64,000 bases of DNA from Drosophila pseudoobscura. Taxonomy: Eukaryota > Arthropoda > Insecta > Diptera > Drosophilidae. The stretch covers positions 54,885,869 to 54,949,868 of the forward strand of contig NC_046683.1 of NCBI RefSeq assembly GCF_009870125.1, given 5' to 3'. Of the stretch, positions 50,114 through 62,000 are shown piece by piece (position 1 is the stretch's first letter; each line of letters opens with the position of its first letter). A program made the translations under genes and the position numbers. A model generated the notes under the pieces. That model saw only the letters and a list, made by a program, of their open reading frames with translations. It searched no databases and had not been told where the DNA came from.

Positions 50114-53034
50114 TCAGTCATCGCACTCCTTCACCACTGGATGCAGGACAATGGAGGCACCATTGCATCCAGTCCGATCCGAGATAAAGTCGTGGAAATT
50201 ACTTTCCAGCGCCCACATGAAGCGCTTGTGTCCGGGCAGCACTTGGGTGGACAGGCGGCAGTCGCCGCCGCGTTGCACCTCCTGCAGATTGGAGGCCTTG
50301 AAGCACGTCTCCGAGTCCCACAGATAAATGTCGTTCTCGCCCTTGTAGCGGAAGAACAGCGATGTGCCGCCATCGGCTCCCAGGAGCACGGCCTGCTTGC
50401 CGTACGGCTTGGGTCCCACGTCGATGATGGATCCCGCGCCCTGGCCCACGCGCAAGTACTCGCCCTTGATCGAGTACAGTCGCGGCGAGCTCAGGTAGCT
50501 GAAGAACAGCGTGGAGGTGCCATCCGCCTTGGAGGTGAGTGCCACATACAGCACGTCGCTGGTGGGGGCCGTCGCCTTGGGCAGGACAATGCGGTACGAC
50601 TTGTTCCCAGTGATGTCATAAACGAGAATGCTGCGAGCCCCAGCATCGGCCACATAGCTGCAGGGATAACACACGGTTCACATATACAGATACAGATTAC
50701 AGGGCATATTCCGCAGACTTACACAAACGGCTTGTTGTCCTTGGAATAGTCGACGACTATGAACTGCAGTCGACTCTCGGCGGTCACCAGATCGCTCAGA
50801 TCGATGCTCTTCACCACCTTGTGGTTGGCCGTGTTGATGGCCACTATTTTGGGGCCACAGCGACGGATCGGCTGCTCCAGCGTATTGACAATGCCCACAT
50901 CCAGTGCCCAGAGCAGACCCTGCAATCCATCAAGAAAAAGCCATCAAAACGTATCCTTAATTCGTGTTTGCATGTCCATTGAAATGCCAATGGACGGCGC
51001 ATCGAAATGCACTCATCGCCCGCTGAATGACAATCAAATTAATATCTCTTGTGTATTTCAAAAATTGTGTCCACAAATAAATAAATAAATTCGCATGCCA
51101 TGCCACCCAATTGTTGCTATTGTCTGACAGTTATTGCTATTCATATTGTTGTTTTACATCTCCTCTCCCCTCTCCTGCCCTCCACTTTTTTCCTCTCCTC
51201 TTCTCACATTTCAATTGTTTTTATTGCCAACTGCAGCACATCGCATCACATCACATCACATCACATCAGATATGTGTGTATTTCAATATTTGTTGAATGC
51301 CCTTGTTGTTTTTGTTGTTGTGACTTTTGTGTAAATAAAATAATGAAATGCTTTTGCACAATCGAAATGCTAAAGCGAGGAATGCAATTCTGTGGATGGC
51401 ATTTAAATGAGCCAGGAATTGCATGGTAGAGCAGAGGAGGGGGATTACACGAGGAGAGACGAATACCCTGGATAAGGGTGCTCCAGAAACGAAGATTGCT
51501 CATTCCCCTGCTATGGGAATAACCTCTTTGGGCACTCCATTCACGCCTGTTTGTCATACAGCAGTGCCACTCTGCCAAGTCACTTTGGCACCCGACGAAG
51601 CAGTCTTCTGTGAACCCTGGGTATACCCCAATCGATCACATCTCTCTCGCGCTTTGCCATAATTTAAGTATTTAACAAACACACAAAAATGTAAAGCTGT
51701 CAAGCATTTCAGCAGCAGCAGCAGCAGCAGCAATAGCCATAGCAGATTGTTTGTTAATTGAAATCGCAAAAAGAGCTTTGGCCAATGGCTCATCAAAATG
51801 GCTGGCAGGCAGGCGCTTGGCCCTGGCCCTGGCCCTGGCTCTGGCTCTGGCACTGGCCCTGGCACTGACTCTGGCATAACGCTTCAAAAATTAATTCCCA
51901 GAACTTTTTTTGCATCGCATTTACATGGTGCTTCAGCTGCAGTTCGCAGTTCGTCGTTTAAGGACTGGCAGGATAGGGGAGGACGACCTTTTGCCCTTTT
52001 TATAATATTCCATTCACACTGCAGTTCCGTTTTTTATGGCGGGGGGTTTTTGTCATTCCTTGCGTTTATTTCTTTCCGTTGACTTTTTCGGCACCGATTG
52101 CCCGACATGAACTTTATTTGAAGCTTTTCGTGTTGTCGTTCATTTGATTAAAAAAGCCATTTTCGCTGAGAAGCGATAAAAAATGAAATTCGGGGGGAGT
52201 CCGAGACTCAAGAGGTACCCTGTATGCGACAGAGTCGGCGGTGGCGTAGCGGGGGGGATGGGCTTATTCCCGTAGAGGGATATAGAGGTTGGGTTGTGTC
52301 CCAAAGTAGCGTCTTCGTCTGCTAGCCCATGTACCCTTTGCTACCCTCTCCTTTAGCCCACAAAAAATGCATGGAAACACGCATTTTTAAAGCCATCAAA
52401 GAGGCGCGCAAAGTGTCAACGTGGCAATGCAGAATTAATGAAACAAATTGCAGTTTTGGATGAGAGAGAGAGAGACGCTCTTCAGTGTCCGCCACCACTT
52501 TCCACTTTCCAATTTCTCCACTGAAACAATGCTAAAGTTAATTGCACTCACGTTCTGATCGACAGCCAGATCCACGACGGACTGCAGCGCCTGGCAGTTG
52601 CCCTCCTCCTGTATGGCCCAGCACGGATACGGTGCGATTTTGGCGAGGCACTCGCCCTTCTTTAGGTTCACCTTCCCTAGGGTGAAGGGCACGCCCTGCT
52701 TGTAGCGCGGCAGTGCCACAAATGCCGAGTCCCTCTGGAGCTGGGCCCGCGTGACAATCACGTTGCGGGGCACATAGCGGCCGGACTGCACGTAGATGTT
52801 CTTGGTGGAGTCGCAGGGCCAGTGGAGGTTGCTGCCACTCAGCTGAAAGGTGAGCTCCGCCAGCGGGTTCTTGTCGCATTTGCTGGTCCCAATCGAGTTG
52901 GAGGCACTGCCGCCGGAGGACTCATCGCCGTCCGAGGAACTGTAGCCGGCCTGCACCGGCGCGGAGGGGAGGAGGAGCAGGAGCAGGAGGGTGGAGACCA
53001 CCAGCAGTTGGTGGTGCAGCAGCTGGGAGGCCAT
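50114..53034 (-). CDS. yellow-g: Yellow-family secreted protein (yellow-g type)
   Basis: MRJP/Yellow family protein. Exons on the minus strand are 52552-53034, 50723-50919 and 50114-50657, all GT-AG and in frame, giving 407 residues. A signal peptide spans about residues 1-29 (Leu-rich, ending 'APVQAG'), followed by a Ser/Gly/Asp-rich insertion absent from its neighbour. Yellow landmarks: 'RYVPRNVIVTRAQL', 'FVALPRYKQGVPFTL', 'APYPCWAIQEEGNCQALQSV', 'LLWALDVGIVNTLE', 'FVYVADAGARSILVYD'. In D. melanogaster yellow-g and yellow-g2 are neighbours expressed in ovarian follicle cells and needed for a firm eggshell. Which member this is cannot be settled here; I chose yellow-g because this is the longer of the two, as I recall for D. 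melanogaster. It is divergent from the yellow-g2 copy 4.8 kb away. Confidence 0.9.
50920..52551 (-). other. 1.6-kb second-largest-scale intron of yellow-g with minisatellite
   Basis: The intron between coding exons 1 and 2. It contains poly-pyrimidine stretches (about 51160-51200), 'cacat' repeats (about 51237-51266), a CAG run (about 51710-51730) and a hexameric CTGGCC/CTGGCT minisatellite at about 51818-51875. No nested gene is visible. Confidence 0.7.
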
Positions 53035-53115
53035 ATTTCTTTATCGGTTAACACGTCAAGCCGTTTTTTTTGGCCAAGTTCGAGCGCCGAGCCACAACGA
53101 AGATGAAAACTGTCT

Positions 53116-53151
53116 GTCTGAAGAGGGGCTTCTGCATTCTGCTTTTAAATA
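53116..53151 (-). promoter_or_regulatory. Core promoter of yellow-g
   Basis: On the minus strand a TATA-like 'TATTTAAAAG' (53142-53151) lies about 30 bp upstream of an initiator-like 'TCAGAC' (53116-53121). This would give a leader of about 85 bp before the start codon at 53034. Confidence 0.55.
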
Positions 53152-54133
53152 TAAATGCTGCAGATTTGCATGCAGCGTTCGTGTCGGTGCGTGTTCTGTG
53201 GCAAGGCCGTTGGCTGCTTGGTAAACATGGGGGGAAACATGTGTCTGCACGTCTGGCCGCACCATACGCCCGGAAATTGAATAGACCACACATGCACCCA
53301 GCACCCCGAACCCTTTCCCCCCCCCATTGGACACCCTCTGCTCCATCGCTCTCTCTCTCTCTCTCTCTCTCTCTTTCCGCTGGCTCTGTTTCTATGCAAT
53401 GCGGAAGCTGGCATTGGTTTCAAATTTAAAATTGTTGCAATTTGTGTCCGTGGCGGTGGCTATGGCCGGCTCTTTGTCTGGCCATCGATCGATCGATTGG
53501 TGCTCTGGACGCTCTTTAAAGTTCACGGCTCATGTCGCAACTATTGCCAAGGTGTTGCCCCAAAATGCCGCCTTTGCTGCTCCTCTGTGACCTGCATCTT
53601 TGGTACGAGAAAGTGTCGATTTCTGACAAAAACATCTGTCCGGGGCTCTGGAGCTATCAGTTGAGCAAGAGATACACCCCCCCACCACCACCCCCCCGGA
53701 CAGCGACAGTTGAGACTTGTTCTGTGATAAGATTTCCCAAGAATCGGAATCAAAGAAGGCAAAAGAATCAATGAAGAGGCAAAGCGAGAGACTCAATGGA
53801 AAAGTATGAATCACACGCACATGCACACGCAGAGAACGAGGCTGCAAATGATTGACATTCCCATTGAGGCACGTAGCAAAGATACAAAAATAAGTTCTCC
53901 TACCCATCCCCCTGCCCACCCGTACACGAGATCCTTGTGCACTCCTTGGCCCCCCTGTGGGACGAGCACTACACTATTTGCGTTCCATTCAACTCCAGGC
54001 CGACCGTGTAAATTGATAAGCAATCTGCCAGATATTGATGCCGCTTCGGTGCCTATTTTGGGTGGCTTTTTATCTCGAACTCGGTCTCGGATTCGGGTTT
54101 GAAATACATCTCAGTGGCGCCTGTTTTCAAGTT

Positions 54134-54205
54134 GGGGGTATAGCTCAGGGGTAGAGCATTCGACTGCAGATCGAGAGGCCCCCGGTTCAAATCCGGGTGC
54201 CCCCT
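54134..54205 (+). tRNA. tRNA-Cys (anticodon GCA)
   Basis: A complete 72-nt cloverleaf. The acceptor stem pairs GGGGGTA (54134-54140) with TGCCCCC (54198-54204), with T as discriminator base at 54205. The D arm contains 'TAGCTCAGGGGTAGAGC', with the A-box. The anticodon GCA is at 54166-54168 in the loop 'ctGCAga'. The T arm has 'GGTTCAAATCC', the B-box. There is no intron. A T-run follows for termination. The gene stands alone between the divergent yellow genes. Confidence 0.96.
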
Positions 54206-54216
54206 TGGAACACAAC

Positions 54217-54222
54217 TTTTTT
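54217..54222 (+). terminator. RNA polymerase III terminator of tRNA-Cys
   Basis: Run of six T residues 11 bp after the mature 3' end of the tRNA. Confidence 0.8.
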
Positions 54223-56006
54223 CACGTCACTTTTTTATTTCGCCCCGGGATTATGGCGCCCATTAAAGGTGTCCTGTCCGTTCCTCCCGGGACAATGACC
54301 TATCCTCTCTCGTAAAGAAGAATACATGTGGAATACGTGGTCATGCCACAGCCCCCACAGCCCCCACAACCCCACCCCGAACGCCCACGCATCAAATAAT
54401 ATCAAATAAAACGCGTTGACATATACATACGGGTGGCGGGGGGGTAGCGGGGAGGGCGGTCTGACCCTGGGCCTCCTTCCCGGGCCACCCATTCATTGTT
54501 CTTTCTTCGCCTTTGTCTGTGCCTCGTGGAGTGGCAGTGTCCGCCGCCAGCACGTGCATTGAATTACGACCTGCCCCTCCATTAAATCTCGCAAGCAAAA
54601 ATTTAATCTGTCGTCCGCCGGCTGGTCAATATTTTCATAAACGAAAGAATAACAAAAATGTTGAACCCTTTTTTCGGAGGGTTCAAAGATTTGGCTTCCG
54701 TATCGCTGCATATCGAGATAGAGCGAGAAGGAACGAGCGAGAGAGAGAGAGAGAGAGGGGGATAGAGGGGCATAGAGGGAGAGAGCTGTCTCGGCTGGTC
54801 TGTCCATAATTCCAAATTACATGCAGATTGAATTTGTGTGAAATTCGTTTTAATAATCTGCCTCCCTCCCAGCCGCTGCTCGTCTCCGCTGCCCTCAGAT
54901 GGTCATTGCCAAATATGTGGCACCGAAGCACACTCCCACAGCAACGCATGTGTGTGTGTGTGTGTGGGTGTGTGTGTGTATGGGTGTGTGTGGGTGTGTC
55001 TATGTGTAGGTGGATTGTCTGCCAATCTGTCGGACAGAGTCTGTCTCCCTCTTTCTGATGCTTTCATGCCTTCCCTCTCTGTCTAACGATGCCATCAGCC
55101 ATCAGCCGCACGCTGAAGCTGAAGCCTGAGCTGTAGATAAATATTTATGCGTTTCAATATAAATAATAACAGCAAAAATATCAAAAAATTTAAAATTATA
55201 CGAAAGGCAAAGCGATAAACACTCTATGGAGAATGGCATAGAAAAGCGGAATGCATGGCAAGCCACTAATGGGGAAATGTAGAAAATTCGATGCGAATGA
55301 TTAGGGTTTCCGTTTATGTCTTTGCCTCGAGGAAAGTGTATGCCGGCCTCCGAAACCCCCCACAAGTCGACAGCCAAAATGCTCGCAAAATGTTATTCTA
55401 CTTGCGGTATTTGCCAGATGCGTAAATATAAATAAGGGAATGTTTTAGAATGCTGCCATCAGTGGGGAGCCATCATTGAGATCATAAATACGAAAAAATA
55501 ACCACAATTCAATTCAGTTCGGTGGATTCCCCCCCCTCGCCATAAATGCACTCCGAAAGCATTGACAAAAAGAATTTCAATTAACCAAAGCTGCTCCACT
55601 GGTTAGGGGCTGAATCGATCATTTTTAGGGGGAAAAGTCCCCTCTCTATTCGGTGCCCTTTTAGTACCCTGTAGGCCAAAACTTTAATCCCGCTCCAGCA
55701 TTTACATATTCTGTGATTAACGAGGGTCAATCGCTGAAAGATTTGCCCAAAACTTCGGCTTGAGCTTCAGCGAAAGTTTTGCAAAACTTCTTCTAATTCC
55801 ACAGAATATCTTATAAACTCTCGTGCGGCCGTAATTTATGTGATTTTTGTCGCTTAAATCGCTTGACTTTGCATAAATACTCGTAAAATTAAATACAAGT
55901 CGCGGCCCATTTACCAAAGAAATTCAAACGTGACCACAGACAATATTTATTGTTCTTCTTGTAGCTGGGCCTCGCACTCCGGAAGGGTATATTGGAGTTG
56001 TCGGTG

Positions 56007-56355
56007 GGTATGTGACGGGCAGGTCTATGCTGTTTCCGGAGACCCTTTACGGTCTACTACAGGTCTACTGAGTCCCCCTAAAGGAATGCACCAAATGTGC
56101 TCCCAGTAAAGTATTTTTCTTTAGTTTTCTTGAGGTTTTCCCGTCTTTAAATTACGTTTTATGCTTCCTATAAGAGGAGAGGTATGTGACGGGGAGGTAT
56201 ATGCTGGTATCTCTTTGTTCCCGGAGACCCTTTAGGGTCTACTACAGATCTACCGAGTCCCCCTATAGGAATGAACCAAATGTGCCCCCAGTAAAGTAGT
56301 TTTCTTGGGTTTCTCCCGTCTTTAAATTACGTTTTCTGCTCCCTAAAAGAGGAGA
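56007..56355. repeat. Tandem duplication, ~174-bp unit, two copies
   Basis: Copy 1 (about 56007-56180) and copy 2 (about 56181-56355) share landmarks in the same order: 'ggtatgtgacggg', 'cggagacccttta', 'gtctactacag', 'gagtccccctata/aagga', 'caaatgtgc', 'cccagtaaagta', 'cccgtctttaaattacgttt' and 'agaggagaggtat'. They differ by scattered substitutions and short indels, so the duplication is not recent. Confidence 0.85.
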
Positions 56356-57758
56356 GGTATCCCATTTGTCTATCAAGAATTCTTCTTTATATTGTTTGCT
56401 TTATATTTCTGTTTATTTTTGCTTTGTTTTGTTTTCTGGCCGGACAAATTATTGGCTTATTTGCGTTTTCAATTGGAATTTTACGAGCATTGGCATATAT
56501 AAAAGTTCATCCATCGGGAGGTGGGGGGAGGAGGCTAAGAGTGGGAGGTGGGGGGAAAGAGAGTTTTAAAGAAGTATTTTGTTGGCGTTTGCATAAATCC
56601 CGCTCTCGCGTGGCTCCCTTGCTCTCCCTTGCTCTCATGACGCATACGCCCCGTTAAACCGGCAATAAAAAAAACCTGTCAACTAAAGTGTGTGTGTGTG
56701 TGTGTGTGGCCTAAAGGTGACAACTGGGAGGGTGGTGGCTAATGGGGGTCAGCAGTAGGGGCTATCTCTTATCGCCCCAATACCCCCCGCCCCCCACTGG
56801 GTGGGTGGGGGTCTTACATAAATTATGTGTCAGATGAGCGGCTATCCCGGAAATGCTTGTCATCAATTCGATTTTTTTTTCTTTTTTGCTTTTCTTGCGG
56901 GTAAATTTGTGGAGCCATGTGGGGGGAGCCGACTGCTTGCTGCTTGCTGCCTGCTGCTGCTGCTGGTGGCATATAAATCATTGAGCTATTGAGGGGGAAT
57001 GCGGGTCTTTGGCTGACAATTTGACATGCCAAACACGTTGGAGCCATGGGCCATGTCTGTGTGGCATGGCATGCCATGATTCCGGGTTGAATGCTTGACT
57101 GGAGCAGAGACAGGGAGAGAGAGAGAGACAGATAGAGAGCTTAAACCCTATTCAGAGGGTAATTACGGGAATGTCGGGCAAACAAGGAGACCACTCTTCG
57201 CTCCACTCCACAGAGCACTCCACAATCAAAGCCTGCAGTCATCGTGCGGCTTTGAAAATTACAGCTCGTTAAATCACAGTATCCGAGAGGGTCAATTCTC
57301 CAAAGATTGTGCATGTGCACATAATCAATTAGCTAAAAATACCGCCGGCAATCAGGAGACAGACGACCGGCGACCTACGACCGGCCATCGACGACAACAC
57401 TTGTGGGGCTTTCTCGGGGCCATCAAACAGTAATTGCAATCACTTCATTGGCTGCCCATCGCAGCTGGAGGACATCCTCCTTGGAGGACATTCTCCCGCA
57501 CTGCTGCTGCTGCTCCTTGAACGGGGGGGGGAGGGTGGGGCGCCACTTGTTGCGGTTTCTGCGCTTAAACTATTTTAATTATTTCCAGCACTAACCACAG
57601 AAGCCAGCAATCATTTTTCCACTTTCGCGTTGAGTAAACTTTTGGCCAAGGTTCTCTGCTGGTTTTTTGCTGTTGTTTTCGCTAGTTTTGAAATTGAGAA
57701 TCGGCGGCAGAGCACGTTGCACGATGCCCTGGAACGTTTCTGGTGGCGCGACTATGGT

Positions 57759-57765
57759 TATAAAA
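57759..57765 (+). promoter_or_regulatory. TATA box of yellow-g2
   Basis: TATAAAA in 'atggttataaaagcacg'. Transcription start is expected near 57790, giving a leader of about 70 bp. Confidence 0.65.
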
Positions 57766-57862
57766 GCACGACACTTAATGGAGTCTGAGAGCATAGCCGC
57801 ACACGTCGTCTGCAGCAGTCTGCACCCATCAATAGCCCCAGCATTAGCCCCAGCATCACAGA

Positions 57863-59087
57863 ATGGCACTCAAGACGAGGCTCCCTTGGCTCTCCGCAGT
57901 CGTGCTCCTTTGGGCGGCAGATCTGTGCCACGCGCAGGGGACAAAGTACGGGCTGTGGACCCCAGATCGGGCCCACTCCGACGCCCAGCCCATCCAGTGG
58001 ACGGGCGGACAGTTCGAGTTCCCCTGCGCCAGCACCAAGTCGCTGTTCAAGAGCTCGGGGAAGTACGTCTCCAAGAATGTGATCGCGACACGGGCACAGC
58101 TCATTGGGGACACCATCTATCTGGCGCTGCCCCGCTACCGGAAGGGAGTGCCCGCCACCCTGGTCAAGACGAGCGTGAAGCCGGGCACCTGCTCCACGAC
58201 CTTCAAGCCGTATCCCTGCTGGGATCTCCAGGAGGAGGGCAACTGCAAGGCCCTCCAGTCCGTCGTGGATCTGGTGGTGGATCAGAACGAGGTGCTGTGG
58301 GTCCTCGACACGGGCATTGTCAACACCCTCGAGACCCCCGTGCGCAAGTGCGCCCCCAAGGTGGTGGCCATGTCCGTGAAGACGGGCAAGGTCCTCAAGA
58401 CAGTCTCCCTGGAGGGCCTCACGTCGAGCAGTTCGCGACTGCAGTATCTGGTGGTGGACTATGCCCCGGATGGGGGCTGCTTTGTGTACGTCAGTGATGC
58501 CGCCAACCGTGCCATCATCGTGTACAATCTGCAAGCGGATCGCGGCTTCCGCGTGGTCCTCCCGAAGGCTGTCTCTGCCGGCTGTCGTTCGAGGGATGTC
58601 CTCTACATTGCTCTCATCCGAAGGGACTGCGGCTCCACCGAGCTGTACTTCACCTACTTGAGCACCAGCAAGCTTTTCTCCCTCAAATCCGAGTACCTTC
58701 GCAGTGGCGTTGCCGATGGCCGTATCTTGGGTAAGTCCTAAATCTCCCTCTCTCTCTCTCTCGCATTTCTCCAGCTCTATGTATCCCTTAGATCTTGGCA
58801 AGAAACCCACTCGCATGGTCATCATCGGCACCGACAATGGCTCGGCCATATTCTTCCGCAATGAAGGCGATGCCGAGGTCTATCGCTGGGACACGAACTC
58901 CACCTTTGCGGAGGCCAACTTTAAGCCCGTGTACAGGAGTCAAACGTGTCAGCTGGTGACCCATGCGGTGCCCGACTACAAACGGAACACGATGCGTGTG
59001 TTGCAGAGCAATTTCCCCGACTATATGCAGAACCGTGTGGGCTGTGGTGCCATACAGCAGTTGGGTCTCATGCAGGGATGCTGGTAG
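57863..59087 (+). CDS. yellow-g2: Yellow-family secreted protein (yellow-g2 type)
   Basis: MRJP/Yellow family member. Exons 57863-58730 and 58792-59087 join through a 61-bp intron in frame, giving 387 residues. A signal peptide covers about residues 1-24 ('LSAVVLLWAADLCHAQG'). Landmarks shared with the divergent neighbour: 'FPCASTKSLFKSSGKYVSKN', 'IYLALPRYRKGVPATLVK', 'PYPCWDLQEEGNCKALQSV', 'VLWVLDTGIVNTLE', 'FVYVSDAANRAIIVYN', 'DVLYIALI', and a C-terminal 'NSTFAEANFKPVYRSQTC'. The two genes share sequence landmarks along their length but not intron positions: this copy lacks the introns after 'VDQN' and within 'FVYV' and has one of its own. The function is eggshell hardening by analogy with D. 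melanogaster. The g versus g2 naming could be swapped. Confidence 0.9.
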
Positions 59088-62000
59088 AGCGCCCCATGGA
59101 CCATAGAGCACTCAACACAGATATACCAGTCCACACACACACACACACACACACAAAATATCTCCCCCCCAAGCCACTGGAAAATGCTGTTTCGCGCCGG
59201 AGAATGAGAATCGAGTCCCCCCTTTTTTTCGGGCACTCTTGAATGCAGTTTTTGTACATAAACTAGACGACTTTTGTCCACTGTTTTTCGCTGTTGTTAT
59301 CTAAGTTAAGCAAATAAACATTTGATTGTTCTTCAAACACACAGAGAGAGAGACAGACAGACAGAGAGAGGGAGAGCGAGTGGGAGAGGGAGGAGTAAAG
59401 TAAATAAATATCCAAGGGATACTCGTATTTGTATTTGGCTTTCCAGTGGGTTTTTTTTCGGGGTCCTGCAGTTCATTCAACTTTTCTGCAATGCCAAAAT
59501 TATCTTCAGTTTCAGAGTCAGTTTCAGTTACAATTTGGATTAGCCTTAAGCTACGATTCGATTCGATTGACCATTGGCATACGACACTCACATTTGTGGA
59601 GGTCAATACTCGGGCCTTCTTAAAGGACAACCTCCCTTAAATGCCCAAAGTTTGGAGTGAAAAGGGAAGAGAAGTTCGATAGAAAGAACCATACCCATCT
59701 CCATATATGATCCCTGAATATCTCTGTACCAAAATAATACAGAATTCAGTAGGAGAAGATATTTCCTTGGACCTTTTTAATAGATCTTTATAGATTGTTC
59801 CCCTATCATAAAATCAGAAATGATCTATTATAGAGTATCGTACCTCTAAAAAGAGTCCTCTCTGACTAACGAATTTCAACCTTCGAATACCCTTGAATTC
59901 TGTATATTTTCCTAGAGAGTGTTGAAAAACCACTTATAATAAAATGAACAAAGCAAATTGCAGCTGTCTGATCTGTCACCAGGTTCAATGCCAAACACAT
60001 TACCAATGAAGGGGGATGGGGATGCCCTGATTGCATTGCTCCATTTCCATATCGTTTTCCCGCAACGGAACTGCGGAACTGCTCTGCCACTTGGCGCCAC
60101 CATTCCTTCGGTAGCTCCGCACTGAAGTTGGCAACGTAATTGCCCCGGAGACGCGAGTGGCGCGACTCGACTCCTGTGTCGACTCTCTCTGTTCATCTTT
60201 AATGCTACCACTAATTGGAAAGTTGGCTGATAAATTGCACGACACGGACACGGACACGGACATGGGCACGGACATGGGCACGGGCAAGGCCGTGGCGTCT
60301 GTCTGGAGGGGGCTCCCTTCCTCCATTCAGTCTCCCGCCGAGTCAGCGTTGCAGTGGCTTCCGATTCACTTTGGGGAAACAGCCGAAAGGCGTCGAAAGA
60401 GTTGTTTCCCCCAATAAAAAATCAATTAATCAGCAGCTCTTGTCTCTCTCTCCCCCTCTGTCGTCCTCTTTCTGCGATCTTTGTCCTTTGGTTTTTCGTT
60501 ATGGCTTCGTGGCGTGTTAATTACGCCCACTCTCGCCAGCGCCCAGGACACAATGTTGCAACGCCTTTTTCGCAATTTTCGCACTCATTGAGAAGGGGTT
60601 TTTTTGGAGGGGGGGGGTCCAAAGGTCACTGAGCAATCACTACTGGGAATAATGCACACACTGAATTTCCTGCTCCGATACCCGTCAGTAACGATAGTTA
60701 TTTCATCGTAGAACCCTGTGTCCCCATACAGATCCATTATTCCGAGTGCTTTAATACTCTTTAGTGCTCATCAAAAGGTCACCTTTCTGACCCTTTAATC
60801 CCCGAAAGTACCAGGGGAGATAGATAGATAGATAGATAGAACCCCTGCCGTTGCCCCAAATTGTGGCCTGTCTCTCCCTCCCCCCCTCCTTCCCTCTCTC
60901 TGCCTCATCTGGGACTGGAAACAGCTGTCACACCAGCAACAAAAGCGACGATAAACTTGTCTCTCGCTTGATTTACAAACGCAGAACTGCGTGGGCGTGG
61001 CACCCAAAAAAGTCGAAAGACAGCAACTACAACAAAAAAGCAGAAAAAAATATAACTGCAGCTGCAAATGAGTACAGAAAAAAGGTAAAAAAAAACTAAA
61101 TAAATACAAAACAAAGTATAAAAATATTTTGCTTAATTAGGTCTCCAGAGGAGGGGGGGGGGGGGGGGTGCGGGGAAATATTATTTCGAGTTTTGCGAAG
61201 AGCTTTACAACTTTTTGATTGAACTAAAATGCGAAATGAATGCAGAGACGACAACCTTTTTTTCCAGAGTTCAATGAACAAGAAAATGCGAGTCAAAGGA
61301 ATATTCTGTACAAAAATACCCGTAATTCCACCTAGAGATTGTTTTTAATTAAAGTGAAAAAGAAAGCTACCCATAAATGGAAAAGTATCTTTCACTTATG
61401 TGTTCTTGACTGCAAATAATTGCAATTTAATTTCAAAACTCCAAATCACCTTTAAAAAGCTTTGCAGAAGAGAAAGCAAGGATAGGAAATTCTCGTAAGG
61501 GAAAGTGCTTTCCCCAAAGGCTGGCGCTGGCTGCCCTTTGATGTGACAAAGGCGGATAAATAAAATAGAATTACAAATAAATTTGTTAAGAAAGAAAAGT
61601 GTTTCGTTCGCAAGAACCGCAGCCACGACAGACCGTCGCTCTCTCTGTCTGAGAAAGGGGTAAGGTAAAAGCAAAAGTTGCAAGCAAACGTGGCATCAAG
61701 GACGTCAAAGGAGCATCTGACAACAGATGACAGCCACAGCAGCCCAGCAGCACAGCAGCAGAGCAGCAGAAAGACTGACAAATGATTTTCCGCTGCAGAG
61801 GGTCCACCGAAAAAATAAAAAAAAAACCCCAGACTGTAATTATATTAATGCTGAAAGCCACGGCCAGAAGCCGCGGAAAGACGTGCAATTTTAAATTTTT
61901 CCTGGACTTTGAGGAGGAGAAGGCATTTTCCTGCACTTTGGGGCGGCGTACAAAAGGTCCCTTTGGGGACTCAACTCCTCTCCCCCTGGAGGGAAGGGAG

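Larger units (their letters stand above)
53035..57862. other. 4.8-kb divergent intergenic region between yellow-g and yellow-g2
   Basis: Holds both promoters, a tRNA-Cys gene and otherwise non-coding DNA. Simple repeats include (CT)n at about 53349-53374, (GA)n at about 54738-54757, (TG)n at about 54949-55000, (GT)n at about 56689-56708, and a 174-bp tandem duplication at 56007-56355. As the two yellow genes are probably co-expressed, shared follicle-cell enhancers may lie here, but no specific element can be named. Confidence 0.6.

Noticed and set aside
53349-53374. (CT)n tract near yellow-g as a GAGA-factor site
   Set aside because: It lies about 200 bp upstream of the start region and could bind GAGA factor, but similar GA/CT tracts are scattered throughout the window, so no specific claim is made.
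57758-58861. Long antisense frame opposite yellow-g2
   Set aside because: Crosses the intron and both exons of the real gene with no domain; a codon-bias shadow.
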